A DNA stretch of 64,000 nucleotides from Nocardia jinanensis (GCF_014645735.1 NZ_BMMH01000005.1:431320-495319), one strand, 5' to 3'; shown: positions 18,298-27,634, counted from the stretch's first letter. Numbers and translations: made by a program. Notes: generated by a model not told the origin, from the sequence alone.

Positions 18298-19599
18298 GTG
18301 GACATGGAATCGTTAGCACGTCAGCGGCCCCGGGCTCACGACGGCGGCGCCGCGGCCGAACTCGCCGTGTTCACGGCCACTGAAGAACTACTGCAGGAAA
18401 CATCCCTGCACGATCTGACGGTGGCTCAGATCATCAAACGAGCCGGACTCTCCCGCGCCAATTTCTATCACTACTTCGCCTCCAAATTCGACGTCGTGGT
18501 AGCCATGGTCTCCCGCCTGCTCACCGACACCTACACCGCCGAAGGACCGTGGAACTCCGAACTCGGCCGTTCCCGGCAGCGTGCGCTCGACGACAACCTC
18601 GAACGCACCATCGGGATGTGGTCCACCCACGGCCCGCTGATCTGCGCCGTGGTCGAGAACATGCACGGCCACCCGGCACTCGGTGCGGCGTGGAACGTCA
18701 TGCTGCAACGCTTCGTCTCCGCCATCGCCGAACAGATCGAACACGAGCGGGCTGCGGACCGCGCGCCGGCCGGCGCACCCGCCGAACTGGTCGCCACCGT
18801 CCTGGTCTGCGGCTACGAACGAAGCTTCTACATCGGCCAGCGCGGCCTCGAACCTCGAATCCCCGACCCGGGAGCGACTGTCGCCGCGATCACCGAGCTC
18901 ACCCTCGCCGGAATCTTCGGGGCCAAACGCCGGACCAAACGCGCGCGGAAGCGCAAGAGTGGGGCCGACGGTCCGATCGCCGTCGCCGCGGTCCGGGAGC
19001 CACCTGCCCCGGCAACGGGTGGCGATGCCGAAACCAAGGCCACCATCCTGCGAGCGACCAGCGAGTTGCTCGGCGAGATGACACTGGACCAGTTGAGTGT
19101 CGCGAATATCCTGGATCGTTCGAAGCTGTCGCGAGCCACGTTCTATTTCTACTTCGGCAACAAGGACGACGCCTTCATCGAGCTGTTCCAGTCCGTCGCG
19201 GACCGAATCGTGCAAGGTTTCGTCGATCTCGCCGACGCCGACCGCGCCGACGCCGATGCCATCCGAGGAATCATCCACACCTGGCTCGAACTCGATGCGG
19301 CCGACCTCGGGGTACTACGCAATGCCATTCACGAATGGCCGCGTCGGCCCGAATTGCGTCAGCGATACCTGGACACCGTGGCGACGATGACGACGACCCT
19401 CGAACGCATCATCGAGAATGATCGCGCCGCCGGGCTCGCCGTAGACGGACCGCCGGCCGCGGAGTTCGCGGCGGTACTGCTGTGGACCATCGAGCGCAGT
19501 ATCGCGGGTTCGCTGGCCGGGGAAGCGCATCTCCGGGACATCGACGCGGTCGCGGCTTTCCTGGGCGACCTGCTGGTTTCCGCGGTCTACGGGGTTTGA
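18298..19599 (+). CDS. Tandem TetR regulator with two HTH/ligand modules
   Basis: 433-aa protein made of two complete TetR-type modules. The first DNA-binding domain (about 20-68) has TVAQIIKRAGLSRANFYHYF and the second (about 240-290) has SVANILDRSKLSRATFYFYF. Each is followed by a helical ligand/dimerisation region of about 130 residues, with a basic linker rich in Lys and Arg (about 208-225) between them. Ordinary TetR proteins are about 200 aa and dimerise; here one chain may supply both half-site readers (inference). The GTG at 18298 follows operator copy 7 by 18 bp, which suggests autoregulation and makes it the best candidate regulator of all eight operators. The second, internal ATG at 18304 is an alternative start. 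Confidence 0.88.
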   Translation: MDMESLARQRPRAHDGGAAAELAVFTATEELLQETSLHDLTVAQIIKRAGLSRANFYHYFASKFDVVVAMVSRLLTDTYTAEGPWNSELGRSRQRALDDNLERTIGMWSTHGPLICAVVENMHGHPALGAAWNVMLQRFVSAIAEQIEHERAADRAPAGAPAELVATVLVCGYERSFYIGQRGLEPRIPDPGATVAAITELTLAGIFGAKRRTKRARKRKSGADGPIAVAAVREPPAPATGGDAETKATILRATSELLGEMTLDQLSVANILDRSKLSRATFYFYFGNKDDAFIELFQSVADRIVQGFVDLADADRADADAIRGIIHTWLELDAADLGVLRNAIHEWPRRPELRQRYLDTVATMTTTLERIIENDRAAGLAVDGPPAAEFAAVLLWTIERSIAGSLAGEAHLRDIDAVAAFLGDLLVSAVYGV

Positions 19600-20000
19600 T
19601 CAGCGGTCGTCCCCGGCAACACTCGATCGAGCCGAACCCGCCGGCTGAGGCGTGCTCTGATTCAACAGCCCGGCTGCCGGTACTCGGCAGAACACCCTGC
19701 CCGAACCGCCCCTGAGCCCCCTCGATACCGAGACACATCCTCGTGCCCCGCCAGTCGGCCGAGGTTCGCCGGGAATTCCGGCCCATCCTCCCGCGCGCTG
19801 CGGGCAGTTTACGGCTCCCAGATCCACTGACTCGCCACCGCGGTCAGCCCGGTCCGAGCGGGCGGAGAGCACAGTGGCCCGCGAGACGACGCCCTGTCCC
19901 GGTCCCGACGGTCCGACACATCGTCCAGCGCTGCCCGACCGGTCGTTCACCTGCGATTCGAGCGCATTGTGGCTTGGCTCTCTTCTATCCAATTATGTGA
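19600..20000. other. Intergenic stretch without recognisable gene
   Basis: About 400 bp between the tandem TetR gene and the promoter of the phosphotransferase gene. Reading frames are open on both strands, as expected at this GC content, but none shows a ribosome-binding site or a recognisable protein. No hairpin of note was seen. Confidence 0.5.
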
Positions 20001-20010
20001 TTGACACCAC

Positions 20011-20031
20011 GTCTATACACGTTGTACGGTC
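20011..20031. promoter_or_regulatory. Cluster operator, copy 8, overlapping a TTGACA promoter
   Basis: 21-bp inverted repeat with half-sites GTCTATACA and GACCGTACA around CGT. A perfect -35 TTGACA lies at 20001-20006. The operator spans the spacer and -10 region, and the GTG start codon follows 5 nt later (20037), indicating a leaderless, repressor-blocked transcript. Confidence 0.8.
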
Positions 20032-20036
20032 AGGTT

Positions 20037-21107
20037 GTGAACACTTCAGAGACCCTCGCCCAGGCCGTCCTACCGCGGACGATCGAGGAATTGACGCCGG
20101 AATGGCTCGGAGCCGCACTGAGCATCCAGCAGCCGGGAACCCTCGTGAATTCGGTGACGCAAACCGGCATCATCTGGGGCTCGGCGACCAAGGTCTTCGC
20201 CCAAGTCGAGTACGAAAAGAATCCTGCGCAGATTCCGAACCGGCTGTGCATCAAGGGCGGTTTCGACGAACGCAGCCGCGCTTTCGGGCTCGGCCCCGCC
20301 TATGAGCTCGAGGGCTGTTTCTACCGCGACCTATCCCCGGTCCTGCAAGCCGAGCACCCGGATTCGTTCTACGCCGCCGCCGAGAAAGACCAGGGTGTCG
20401 TCATCCTGGAGGACCTCAACGAGAAGAACGCCGACTTCGCCGTTCCGACCAGGCTGTGGTCGGTCGATGACGTCGCCGCGACTCTGGAGGTGATGGCCGG
20501 CTGGCACGGCCCCCTCACCGGCAGCGCCCCGGGCCGCTTTCCGTGGCTACCGGTCGGCGCAGAGGCGGCTCGACGAGCTTTCGATGTCATGCTCAGCCCC
20601 GAGCAGTTCCACATCTTGATCAACCGCGACGAGGTTCCCGACCTCTCACCCGGACTCCGCGACGACGAGCGGATCCGCCGCGCCTTCCGCGCCCTCTGGG
20701 AGTACGACGACTCCGCCGCCCACACGATCAATCACGGTGACGCGCACTTCGGGCAGTTGTATCGCATCCCGGGCGAAGCACCGGCGTTCCTGGACTGGCA
20801 GACTGCATGCCTGGCACCGTGGGGCCACGACGTCGCCTACTTCCTCGGCTCCGCCCTCACCGTCGCGGACCGGCGAACGCATGAGCGAGAGCTGCTCGCG
20901 CACTACACCGCCGCCCTCGCGGCCGCGGACGGCCCCACCGTGGACGCCGACGAGGCCTGGGCCGAGTACCGCAGGCACATTTTGCACGGCTTCGCGTGGA
21001 TGTGCGTTCCGACCGTCATGCAACCCGCCGAGGTGGTATCGGCCATGACCGAGCGCTACGCTGCCGCGATCGACGATCTCGATCCCTTCGAGCTCCTCTT
21101 CGGCTGA
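20037..21107 (+). CDS. APH/ecdysteroid-kinase-like phosphotransferase
   Basis: 356-aa protein of the aminoglycoside-phosphotransferase/kinase-like fold. The catalytic loop is INHGDAHFGQLY (HGD at 233-235) and the metal-binding aspartate is in FLDWQTA (Asp253); CIKGG at about 71-75 is the likely ATP-lysine strand. The usual Asn of the catalytic loop is replaced by Gln (HFGQ), so activity is probable but not certain. Homologues are often found beside acyl-CoA dehydrogenases in actinomycetes and presumably phosphorylate a hydroxylated catabolic intermediate. The GTG at 20037 follows the operator directly; the upstream in-frame start at 20001 would translate the -35 and operator. Single-gene unit. 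Confidence 0.82.
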   Translation: MNTSETLAQAVLPRTIEELTPEWLGAALSIQQPGTLVNSVTQTGIIWGSATKVFAQVEYEKNPAQIPNRLCIKGGFDERSRAFGLGPAYELEGCFYRDLSPVLQAEHPDSFYAAAEKDQGVVILEDLNEKNADFAVPTRLWSVDDVAATLEVMAGWHGPLTGSAPGRFPWLPVGAEAARRAFDVMLSPEQFHILINRDEVPDLSPGLRDDERIRRAFRALWEYDDSAAHTINHGDAHFGQLYRIPGEAPAFLDWQTACLAPWGHDVAYFLGSALTVADRRTHERELLAHYTAALAAADGPTVDADEAWAEYRRHILHGFAWMCVPTVMQPAEVVSAMTERYAAAIDDLDPFELLFG

Positions 21108-21649
21108 CCGGAGTCCGGCGCGCGCACCGTCGCCCGGGATGAGGCGCTTCCACGCCCCCACCATCGTGTCGCTGGTCGACCGCGCCCCACTCCAGCCGCA
21201 CTTGCCGCGCCGGCCCGAAGGTCCGCCGAACCCACCGTGAACGGTGTGCGATCACCGTCGGGGCCGGTGCATGCCGAGCGTGGGCATCCACGCCGATATC
21301 CTCGTCTTCTCGGACAGTGCGCCCGACAGCACCGCCCCCGCAGCGTCCGGGTGGGCCGACAGCACACCCGGCTCCCGGTGGATATCGGCCGCCGACAACC
21401 CGGCACGTCGGCTGGAGAAACCGGGCCGCCGTCCCTAGCAGCGGTTCGCGATCCCGGCGCCGCAGCTGGCCGAGATCTGCCGGGTCGCGGCAATGACCGG
21501 CACCGATCCAGAACTCATGCTGGCCGGCTACACCCTGCCCTGAATCCTGGCTGGATGGGAGAGACTTGGAGCATGAGCAGAGTCGATGTCGCGACCATCA
21601 CTCTCCATGCGCAGCGGCCCGGGGCGCGACGGGTCGTCGGGCAGGGGCA
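21108..21649. other. Gap with no supported gene
   Basis: About 540 bp with only fragmentary open frames on both strands. No frame shows a start with a ribosome-binding site plus recognisable sequence. It borders a decayed region and may contain gene debris. Confidence 0.4.
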
Positions 21650-22000
21650 TCAGCTTCTCGGGTGGGTGTCGTCGGGGTCGAGTCCGCGTGCGCCCAGGAC
21701 CACGTCCAGCGCGTCGTCGTCGGCGCGCTTACGTTCGAGGTAGGCCGGGGTGTCGGTGATCTCGACGTCCACCGCCGGGCCCAGGGGTGCCGTCATCGCG
21801 TCCAGGACTGCGCGGCCTCCTCATGCCCGAGCCCGGACCGTGTCGCGCGCAGGTCGACCAGGGTGCCGTGGGCGAAGATCAGCGCCAGGCGGAGCAGCCG
21901 GTCCTGCCGACCGTAGAGCGGACCGATCTCCTCGTTCTGTGCCCCGCGGGCCAGGCCCGGCCAGTCGACCCAGGCTCCCTCGACATGGGCCTGTCGGCGT
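21650..22000 (-). pseudogene. Unidentified coding remnant split by a frameshift
   Basis: Two adjoining minus-strand frames have plausible protein character and join if one base is shifted near 21.8 kb. The first contains RQDRLLRLALIFAHGTLVDL and the second ITDTPAYLERKRADDDALDV with a stop at 21650. I do not recognise the family. It overlaps the C-terminal tail of the metalloprotease reading frame, which suggests that a junction or deletion fused unrelated DNA here. Confidence 0.3.
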
Positions 22001-23477
22001 TCTGGTCGCGTTGGATCGGAGAGGGGGTGTGGTGTATCGCTTCGTCCGTAGGGTTGCTGACGCAAAATCCGTAGGGCCCGCAAGGATTGCACAGGAACGG
22101 CAGCAGACCGCAGAGGCCCGGGGACAGTGGTGGCGGTAGTAGGAGCGGGGAGCCTCCGCATGGTGCGATCGAGTCACTCCACGAAACCCTGTAGCTTGCG
22201 CCGTCGAATCCGACTTGAATCAGACCCGACCGGCTCCCGTCGCGCCAGTTGATCTGATAGGTACCCGGGGTGAGGGCTCCAGGCACCCCGCGGCTTTGCG
22301 CATCATTGGGATCGAGCACGCAACCGACGGGTGCAAGTGAGAAGACAGCCGCGTCCTGCCCGCCTGGTTTGCCCCGAACCGTCGGAATGGAAAGAACCTG
22401 GCCGCTCGCGTCGGTCTCTTCGAACCACGCTAGGAGTCCCTGCGCCGCGACCCCATCGTCGTAGGCGTTGAAGAAGGGGTTGATGCTATTGCGGTACTCG
22501 AAGGTAACCGCCTCATTGCCGGGTCCTTGCAATGTGAGGGTTTGTACAGTGGCGGGCAGCTCGAGTCCGAAGGGCGCCACTGTTCGAGTGCCGGATCTTG
22601 TTACATCCAGATCGACCGTGCGCTCCGAACCGTTCCAGCCGTATCTCTTGCGATGGAAGGGCTCCATGTAGAAGCCGAACACCGCATCCAAAGGCTCATT
22701 GATGGTGCAGGACATCAACGTGAGCGACGAGAGAATGTTGCGCATGCTGTTGCAGACACTGGCCGCTTGGTCAGGGGGAGGAAGTCCAGAGCCGTAGAGA
22801 TCATCTGCCCCTGGTGAAAGAAGGTGTGCAAGCTCGTGCGCGTAGTTCATCAGACCGGATTGGTGACCGGCGAGAGATACACTCGAGCACACCTCTACGC
22901 CGGACATGGGAAGGCATCCCGGATGCCTCGTCGCTCCGGATCCGGTTGTATATCCATCGATTTCCAGGATCGTGAGCTCGTCGGTCGTGACACTGCCATC
23001 GTCGTTGGTGTCGTACTTGCTGTAGTCGAATCCCGCGTCCGCGGCGAGCAGACGCACACGCCTGGCCCTTGCCATCGAGTCGCCGTCTGATGTTCGCACG
23101 TCGGCTCTGCGTTCGAACGCTGCGCTGCGGTCTTCGAGCACGGTGACCGTATCCACCCTGCTGAAGGTGAACATCCCGCGGGACAACGCCGAATAGTAGT
23201 CGGCCACATTGCGTGAACCAGCTACGCCGGTCTCGCCGAAGATCCGATCCTCGTACCAGGCCTCGTTGTGGGCCAGCGCCGCAGGGGGCTTGAGGGGACT
23301 CGGAGGCGGAGAGAAGGGATTCGGCTGGAGCAGGATGAGCAACACCGGTCGCGCACCCCGTTCCTCAGCCGACACCTCGCCTGCAAATGTCGCCATGCTG
23401 GTACCCAACAGAACAGCGATACAGAGCAGGACACGGACGCGATGCCAGAACAACCTCGCGATGGTCTCGTTGAGCAA
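21879..23477 (-). CDS. Secreted M6-like zinc metalloprotease
   Basis: 532-aa exported protease. A signal peptide is evident (basic start, then VLLCIAVLLGTSMATFAGEVSA). The zinc site is HELAHLLSPGADDLYG with HELAH at 214-218, the pattern of M6/immune-inhibitor-A peptidases, and DTNDDGSVTTDEL (about 156-168) looks like an EF-hand calcium loop. The start is a TTG at 23477 with GGGAGG 4 bases upstream. The last 50-60 residues after about 475 become arginine-rich and overlap another coding-like frame, so the true C-terminus may have been replaced by a junction. Third-position GC is visibly lower than in the neighbours, a sign of transfer. It may cleave host or competitor proteins outside the cell. 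Confidence 0.75.
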   Translation of the reverse strand: MLNETIARLFWHRVRVLLCIAVLLGTSMATFAGEVSAEERGARPVLLILLQPNPFSPPPSPLKPPAALAHNEAWYEDRIFGETGVAGSRNVADYYSALSRGMFTFSRVDTVTVLEDRSAAFERRADVRTSDGDSMARARRVRLLAADAGFDYSKYDTNDDGSVTTDELTILEIDGYTTGSGATRHPGCLPMSGVEVCSSVSLAGHQSGLMNYAHELAHLLSPGADDLYGSGLPPPDQAASVCNSMRNILSSLTLMSCTINEPLDAVFGFYMEPFHRKRYGWNGSERTVDLDVTRSGTRTVAPFGLELPATVQTLTLQGPGNEAVTFEYRNSINPFFNAYDDGVAAQGLLAWFEETDASGQVLSIPTVRGKPGGQDAAVFSLAPVGCVLDPNDAQSRGVPGALTPGTYQINWRDGSRSGLIQVGFDGASYRVSWSDSIAPCGGSPLLLPPPLSPGLCGLLPFLCNPCGPYGFCVSNPTDEAIHHTPSPIQRDQNADRPMSREPGSTGRAWPAGHRTRRSVRSTVGRTGCSAWR

Positions 23478-23882
23478 CTCGCCTCCCTATCGACCGACCG
23501 TCGACGGACTCGGTTCCGCCCGCTCACACCACCGCACTTTGTAGCGCAATCATTCAGCCTCTCTTGTGCGACACACCGGTTCTTTGACGTTTTGTTCCTG
23601 AGAGTCCCCACCAGTGTGCCAGTGCGTTGACCTGTGGTTTTCCCGCTGATTTTCTGTACGCCCGGCCCCGACGGGGCCGGCGCTGTCGGCGGCGAGCGTG
23701 ACCAGCTCGTCCTTACGACCGACGTGGTTCGGGCGCAGCCAGACCACACCGAGACCGTCCTGAGCACGAGTGAAACGGGTGCTCACCGCACGGTTGCGTC
23801 CGTCGGCCGATGTGGACCTGGCTCCGGTTCAGGACTGATGAGCGGCTTTCCTCGACGAAGTGACGCGGCCCGGTTGCGGGGT
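23478..23882. other. Gap with no supported gene
   Basis: About 400 bp of lower GC than the surroundings. Short open frames exist on both strands but show no recognisable protein. It could hold the promoter of the protease gene, which reads leftward. Confidence 0.4.
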
Positions 23883-25085
23883 TCATGGGCAGCCGGGTGC
23901 TGCTGTTCGGTTCTCGTCGCGGGTGTTGTGGGGTAGGTGGGTGTCGAAGAAGGTGGCGAGTGTGTGGTGTTGAACAGCGAGGCTGTGGGCGGGATCGACG
24001 GCGCCGACGAAGGCTGTTGTGGTGTGCCCCAGCCGGGGGAGCAGGGTTTGGTAGTCGGTGTAGCTGAAGTGTTCGCCGTCGGGCAGGTGGACTCGGCAGA
24101 GCGGGCCGCGGTGGTGGCCGAGGAATTGTTGCCAAGAGGCGTCGGTGTCGAGGCTGTGGTCGCCGGCGCTCATCAGCAGGAAGGGTCGGTCCAGACCTTC
24201 GTCGGCGGCTCGGCCGAAGTTGCGGGAGGATTGGGAGTAGGCCATGCTGCCGTCGAGATCGGCGCCCGCGCTGATGCGCGGGTCGGCGAACATGGTCTCG
24301 GCGGTGGTGAATCCGCCACCGGAGTGACCGAACATGCCGATGCAGGAGAGATCGAGAGCCGTGTTCAGCCCAGCCGGTACAGCCCGGCCGTCGGCGTCGC
24401 GGTGTACACCGGCCGCCAGCAGTTCCAGCTGGTCCAGGACGAACCGGGTGTCCGCGATGCGGGTGGTGATCAGGCGTTTGGAGACGTCGAGGGTGGGCGC
24501 TGGCCGAAATTTGCGCGCGACGCGTCCGCCGGGGAATTCGACGGCTTCGGCTTCGTGGGTGTGGTCGATCGCCACGACGATGTAGCCGTCGCTGGCCAGT
24601 TGTTCCATCTGTGTGGTGCCGTGTGAGCGCGACAAGGTCGCCCCCGGCGAGTACAGCAGGACCGGCCGGCGCCCGTCGGCTACGGGCGCGCCGATTCCGG
24701 AGTGGGTGGGGAAGCGGTAGTCGAGCAGGTTCGGCTCGACGCCGAGTTTGCCGGCATCGGTTGCGGCTACGGCTGCGGCGACCCCGGCGGCCATGTACGG
24801 CGCTTTCGGCTCGGTGTTCGGCCGCGCCGGATAGCGCACGGTGATCATCAACTCCCGCACACGGCCGGGTACCCACGGATCTTCCCGGCTCGGGTCGATC
24901 AGGTGCAGATCAGTGCTACCGACCGGATACGGTCCGGTAGGTGCGGGCAGGCCGACACGAATCGGCTCCGCGGACGCGGCGGTGGGTACACCGGCCAGCA
25001 CCACCGCGATGAGGAGCGCGCTGACCCGGCGCAGCAGGAAAGTAGCGGTCACACAGCAGAACATAGAATCGCAAGTGCTGCGCAC
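23883..25085 (-). CDS. Secreted PAF-acetylhydrolase-like lipase
   Basis: 400-aa alpha/beta hydrolase with an N-terminal signal peptide (LLRRVSALLIAVVLAGVPTAASA). The nucleophile elbow is IGMFGHSGGGFTT (about 255-267), preceded by LLYSPGATLSRSHGTT as oxyanion region, and the histidine is probably in DGEHFSYTD. The overall plan matches secreted platelet-activating-factor acetylhydrolase/dienelactone-type lipases of actinomycetes, which release acyl chains from extracellular lipids. The first 10-15 residues are uncertain; an internal ATG at MFCCVTATF is an alternative start. Monocistronic, with no clear regulator. Confident of fold and export; the substrate is unknown. Confidence 0.82.
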   Translation of the reverse strand: MRSTCDSMFCCVTATFLLRRVSALLIAVVLAGVPTAASAEPIRVGLPAPTGPYPVGSTDLHLIDPSREDPWVPGRVRELMITVRYPARPNTEPKAPYMAAGVAAAVAATDAGKLGVEPNLLDYRFPTHSGIGAPVADGRRPVLLYSPGATLSRSHGTTQMEQLASDGYIVVAIDHTHEAEAVEFPGGRVARKFRPAPTLDVSKRLITTRIADTRFVLDQLELLAAGVHRDADGRAVPAGLNTALDLSCIGMFGHSGGGFTTAETMFADPRISAGADLDGSMAYSQSSRNFGRAADEGLDRPFLLMSAGDHSLDTDASWQQFLGHHRGPLCRVHLPDGEHFSYTDYQTLLPRLGHTTTAFVGAVDPAHSLAVQHHTLATFFDTHLPHNTRDENRTAAPGCP

Positions 25086-25933
25086 ACATCGGGGCTATCA
25101 CCTGTACCGACCCCGAGATCCGGCGCCGTGGCCCGCGGCACCGACGGGGTGGTTGCCCGCATCTGTCACCGGAAAGCGTCCCGCGACGGGCCCCGCGTGA
25201 CCGCGCGGGCCACCGTCGACGGTCTGCCCGCGCTCACGGCCGGCGTCGGCTGCGCTGGGTCAGCTCTGGCTGCCGAGCAGGCCGCCGATCGGCGTCGGCG
25301 GCAGCGCACGCACCAGGGTCATCACGGCGTTGCAGTACGCGCTGGGCACGGCTTCCCACGGGTTGGCGTTGCAGACGTAGTTGCCCATCTTGTCGTAGTG
25401 CGTTGTACAAATAGATTCCAGAACTGACCGCGAAGTGATCCCGAGTCCGTGCAATCGTCCTACCGCCCAACGCTTCTCCCGCCGTTCGACAGTATGAGCA
25501 CGGCGGCGGCAGGTATCAGTGGGTAGGCCGGGTGGCGGCGAGATCGCCGCAAGGATGCTGGAAGCAGCACAACGTCTCGTCGAGGCGAGGGCGAGAAGAG
25601 CTGGTCGACAGGTCAGTGAATCCCATCGTGGGGCGCCACGCGGAATTCGATACAGCCTCGACCAGACCACCCATACTCAGGCGAAAGGTGAACCTCTTCG
25701 TTCCGCTCCTCCTCATCGGCAGACCGCTGCCCGGCCTGCCCCCAGGCCGAACAGTGGACCCCCTTCTCCTCCTGACAGGAGAGGTAACCAATGGCAGCCC
25801 TGACCACCGTTCAAAAATTGATGCGTTCTTGGACACATTCGACCTGAATTATCGCTGGTCAGCGACAACGGTTGCCGGAGTTCTGCCCAAGAACGCCCTT
25901 TGCGGGACATGCGTCGGTGGATCTCGGGGACCC
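25086..25933. other. Gap with possible gene debris
   Basis: About 850 bp between two leftward genes. On the minus strand a short stretch ending at 25260 (around NYVCNANPWEAVPSAYCNAV) has the look of the C-terminus of a small secreted protein, but no signal peptide or start joins it. No other supported gene, hairpin or repeat was seen. Confidence 0.35.
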
Positions 25934-26566
25934 CTACCGCTTGGGATGTTGCGACGTGCAGTCGAAGAGTCTGTCGAGGTAGTAATCGATGGCGGTCAGC
26001 GCGGCATCGGGATCGATGACGTCGAAGTCGAGAAGCGGGGTGAAGCCGGTCAGCGCAAGCAGGAGGTTCGTCTCGATGGCCGGTTCACGATCCGAGGGGA
26101 TATGGCCATCGGTGATTGCTTGCCTGATCAGGCGTTCGGTCAGTGCTCTGCCGTCGTGTAGTCCGAGGCGGGCCTGTTCGTGTAGCTCTGGGTCGTGTAA
26201 CGCCTCGAGGGTGTAGGCGGCGCTCATACGGCTGGTGGCGCGGGCGTCCGGGTGCAGGGGGAGCATCTCCATGAGCGTCGCTCGCAGTACGTCGCGCGGG
26301 TGTGGAGGTGAGCCGAGGCGGTCGAGGCTTCGGGTGACGCGCCGTGAGGTCTGCTCGGAAGCGAACTCCATAGCGAAAACGAGCATCGCTGTCCGGGAGC
26401 TGAAATAGTGCTGGACCTGTCCGAGGGAGGCGTCCGCCTCGCGGGCGATCTCACGCATCGTCGCTCGGGTCCAACCTTGTTGTTCCACTACTCGCCACAG
26501 GGCGCGCGCGATGGTTTGGCGACGTTCTCGGTGATCGACCTGTTTGGGCACGCGAACCCCTTCCAT
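25934..26566 (-). CDS. TetR-family regulator
   Basis: 210-aa single-module TetR regulator. The helix-turn-helix is at about 15-60, with TMREIAREADASLGQVQHYF; the remainder is a helical ligand-binding domain ending DRLFDCTSQHPKR. The ATG at 26566 has GGAG nearby; longer in-frame starts are less likely. It is divergent from a small ORF and an alpha/beta hydrolase gene, with three evenly spaced CTGAC repeats between them that could be its operator. The usual logic is repression of the divergent hydrolase by a ligand-responsive TetR, and of itself. Confidence 0.88.
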   Translation of the reverse strand: MEGVRVPKQVDHRERRQTIARALWRVVEQQGWTRATMREIAREADASLGQVQHYFSSRTAMLVFAMEFASEQTSRRVTRSLDRLGSPPHPRDVLRATLMEMLPLHPDARATSRMSAAYTLEALHDPELHEQARLGLHDGRALTERLIRQAITDGHIPSDREPAIETNLLLALTGFTPLLDFDVIDPDAALTAIDYYLDRLFDCTSQHPKR

Positions 26567-26599
26567 CTGACTCCATACACCTGACATAATACAGCTGAC
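26567..26599. repeat. Direct repeats of 14-bp period (CTGAC...TACA)
   Basis: CTGAC occurs at 26567, 26581 and 26595, exactly 14 bp apart, and TACA follows at the same offset in the first two units. The array begins immediately upstream of the TetR start codon and covers probable promoter sequence, so it may be the TetR binding array. Confidence 0.55.
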
Positions 26600-26620
26600 T
26601 TGAAAAAGGAAGTGGTGAGA

Positions 26621-26764
26621 ATGGCTGACCGGAGATCCCTGCCGAGGAAGGTTGAAGCACCCATTGAGGACCGTTACCAGTCGAGTAGAGGGGGTTACGC
26701 TGCACCGTATGCCCTGCTCCTGCTGGGTGAGCGCCGCCGATTCGAGTTGGGGAGTGCGCGATGA
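26621..26764 (+). CDS. Small upstream ORF coupled to the hydrolase
   Basis: 47-aa open frame starting ATG at 26621, with a purine-rich AAAAAGGAAG about 10-20 nt upstream, and ending in a TGA that overlaps the hydrolase start (ATGA, 26761-26764). It begins MADRRSLPRKVEAPIEDRYQ and has no recognisable family. The overlap suggests translational coupling. It could be a leader peptide or simply a chance frame in the leader. Confidence 0.4.
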   Translation: MADRRSLPRKVEAPIEDRYQSSRGGYAAPYALLLLGERRRFELGSAR

Positions 26765-27627
26765 GCGCATTCGCCGCCCCTGAGCTGGAGGCAGCATATT
26801 TCGGGGCCTACGACGCGGTGCTGGCACACTGGCCGGTACCGGTCGAGACGGCAGATCTTCCGGGTAAGTACGGAACGACACGGGTCACTTCCGCCGGCCC
26901 GTCCGCAGCACAGTCGCTGGTCCTGCTCCACGGATACAGTGGCACGTCCGGGATGTGGTATCCGGTCGTCGGTTCACTGGCCGAGGAGCATCGTGTGCGG
27001 GCCGTGGACATCATGGGCGAGCCGGGCCGCAGTCGACACACCGGCGCGGCTTTGACCAGCATGGACGATCTCGTGGACTGGCTGGCGGAAACGTTCGACC
27101 TTCTCGGGCTATCCAGGGCCGACCTGTGCGGCCAATCCCTGGGCGGTCACCTCGCGCTCCGGTTCACGCTCGCCCATCCCGAACGGGTGCGACGGCTGGT
27201 CCTGCTCGATCCGCCCCTGGTCTTCGCCGGGCTCAGTCCCGAATTCGAGGAGCTGGGCCGGAACCGCGACCTGCACCCGACATTCGAGGACGCCCGCGCG
27301 GCGCTGGCACCGGGCACCCCCGGCAGCGGGCCGGCGCACCTGGAGGCCTACCTCGACCTGCTCGCTCACGGAGCCGCGCACTTCCCGGCCTCGCCGATCG
27401 TCTATCCCCACCTGCCGGATGGGCTGACGCGCCTGCCGGTCTCGACCCTCGTCGCACTGGCCGGGGCGAGCGAGGTGCACGATGCGGAGGCGGCCGCGGA
27501 TGTCGCGCGGCGTGCCGGGGCCCACACGGTGATTCTCCCTGGTGCCGGACACAGCCTCCTGGCCGACATCGAACCCGTCCGCAGCCTCGTCCTCGAACAC
27601 CTCCGGCGAACGGACTCGCCGGCCTGA
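26761..27627 (+). CDS. Alpha/beta hydrolase
   Basis: 288-aa cytosolic alpha/beta hydrolase. LVLLHGYSGTSGMW (about 53-66) forms the oxyanion region, VDIMGEPGRS follows, the nucleophile is Ser126 in CGQSLGG, and the catalytic histidine is in PGAGHSLL (about 259-266). A GGGGAG ribosome-binding site lies just upstream of the ATG. Divergent from the TetR gene at 25934 and probably controlled by it. Directly downstream lies an IS remnant. Length and motifs are complete, so it should be active; the substrate is not indicated. Confidence 0.87.
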   Translation: MSAFAAPELEAAYFGAYDAVLAHWPVPVETADLPGKYGTTRVTSAGPSAAQSLVLLHGYSGTSGMWYPVVGSLAEEHRVRAVDIMGEPGRSRHTGAALTSMDDLVDWLAETFDLLGLSRADLCGQSLGGHLALRFTLAHPERVRRLVLLDPPLVFAGLSPEFEELGRNRDLHPTFEDARAALAPGTPGSGPAHLEAYLDLLAHGAAHFPASPIVYPHLPDGLTRLPVSTLVALAGASEVHDAEAAADVARRAGAHTVILPGAGHSLLADIEPVRSLVLEHLRRTDSPA

Positions 27628-27634
27628 CGCCGCA

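Noticed and set aside
23550..23786. 78-aa minus-strand frame near 23.6 kb
   Set aside because: No ribosome-binding site, no family and not supported by its neighbours.
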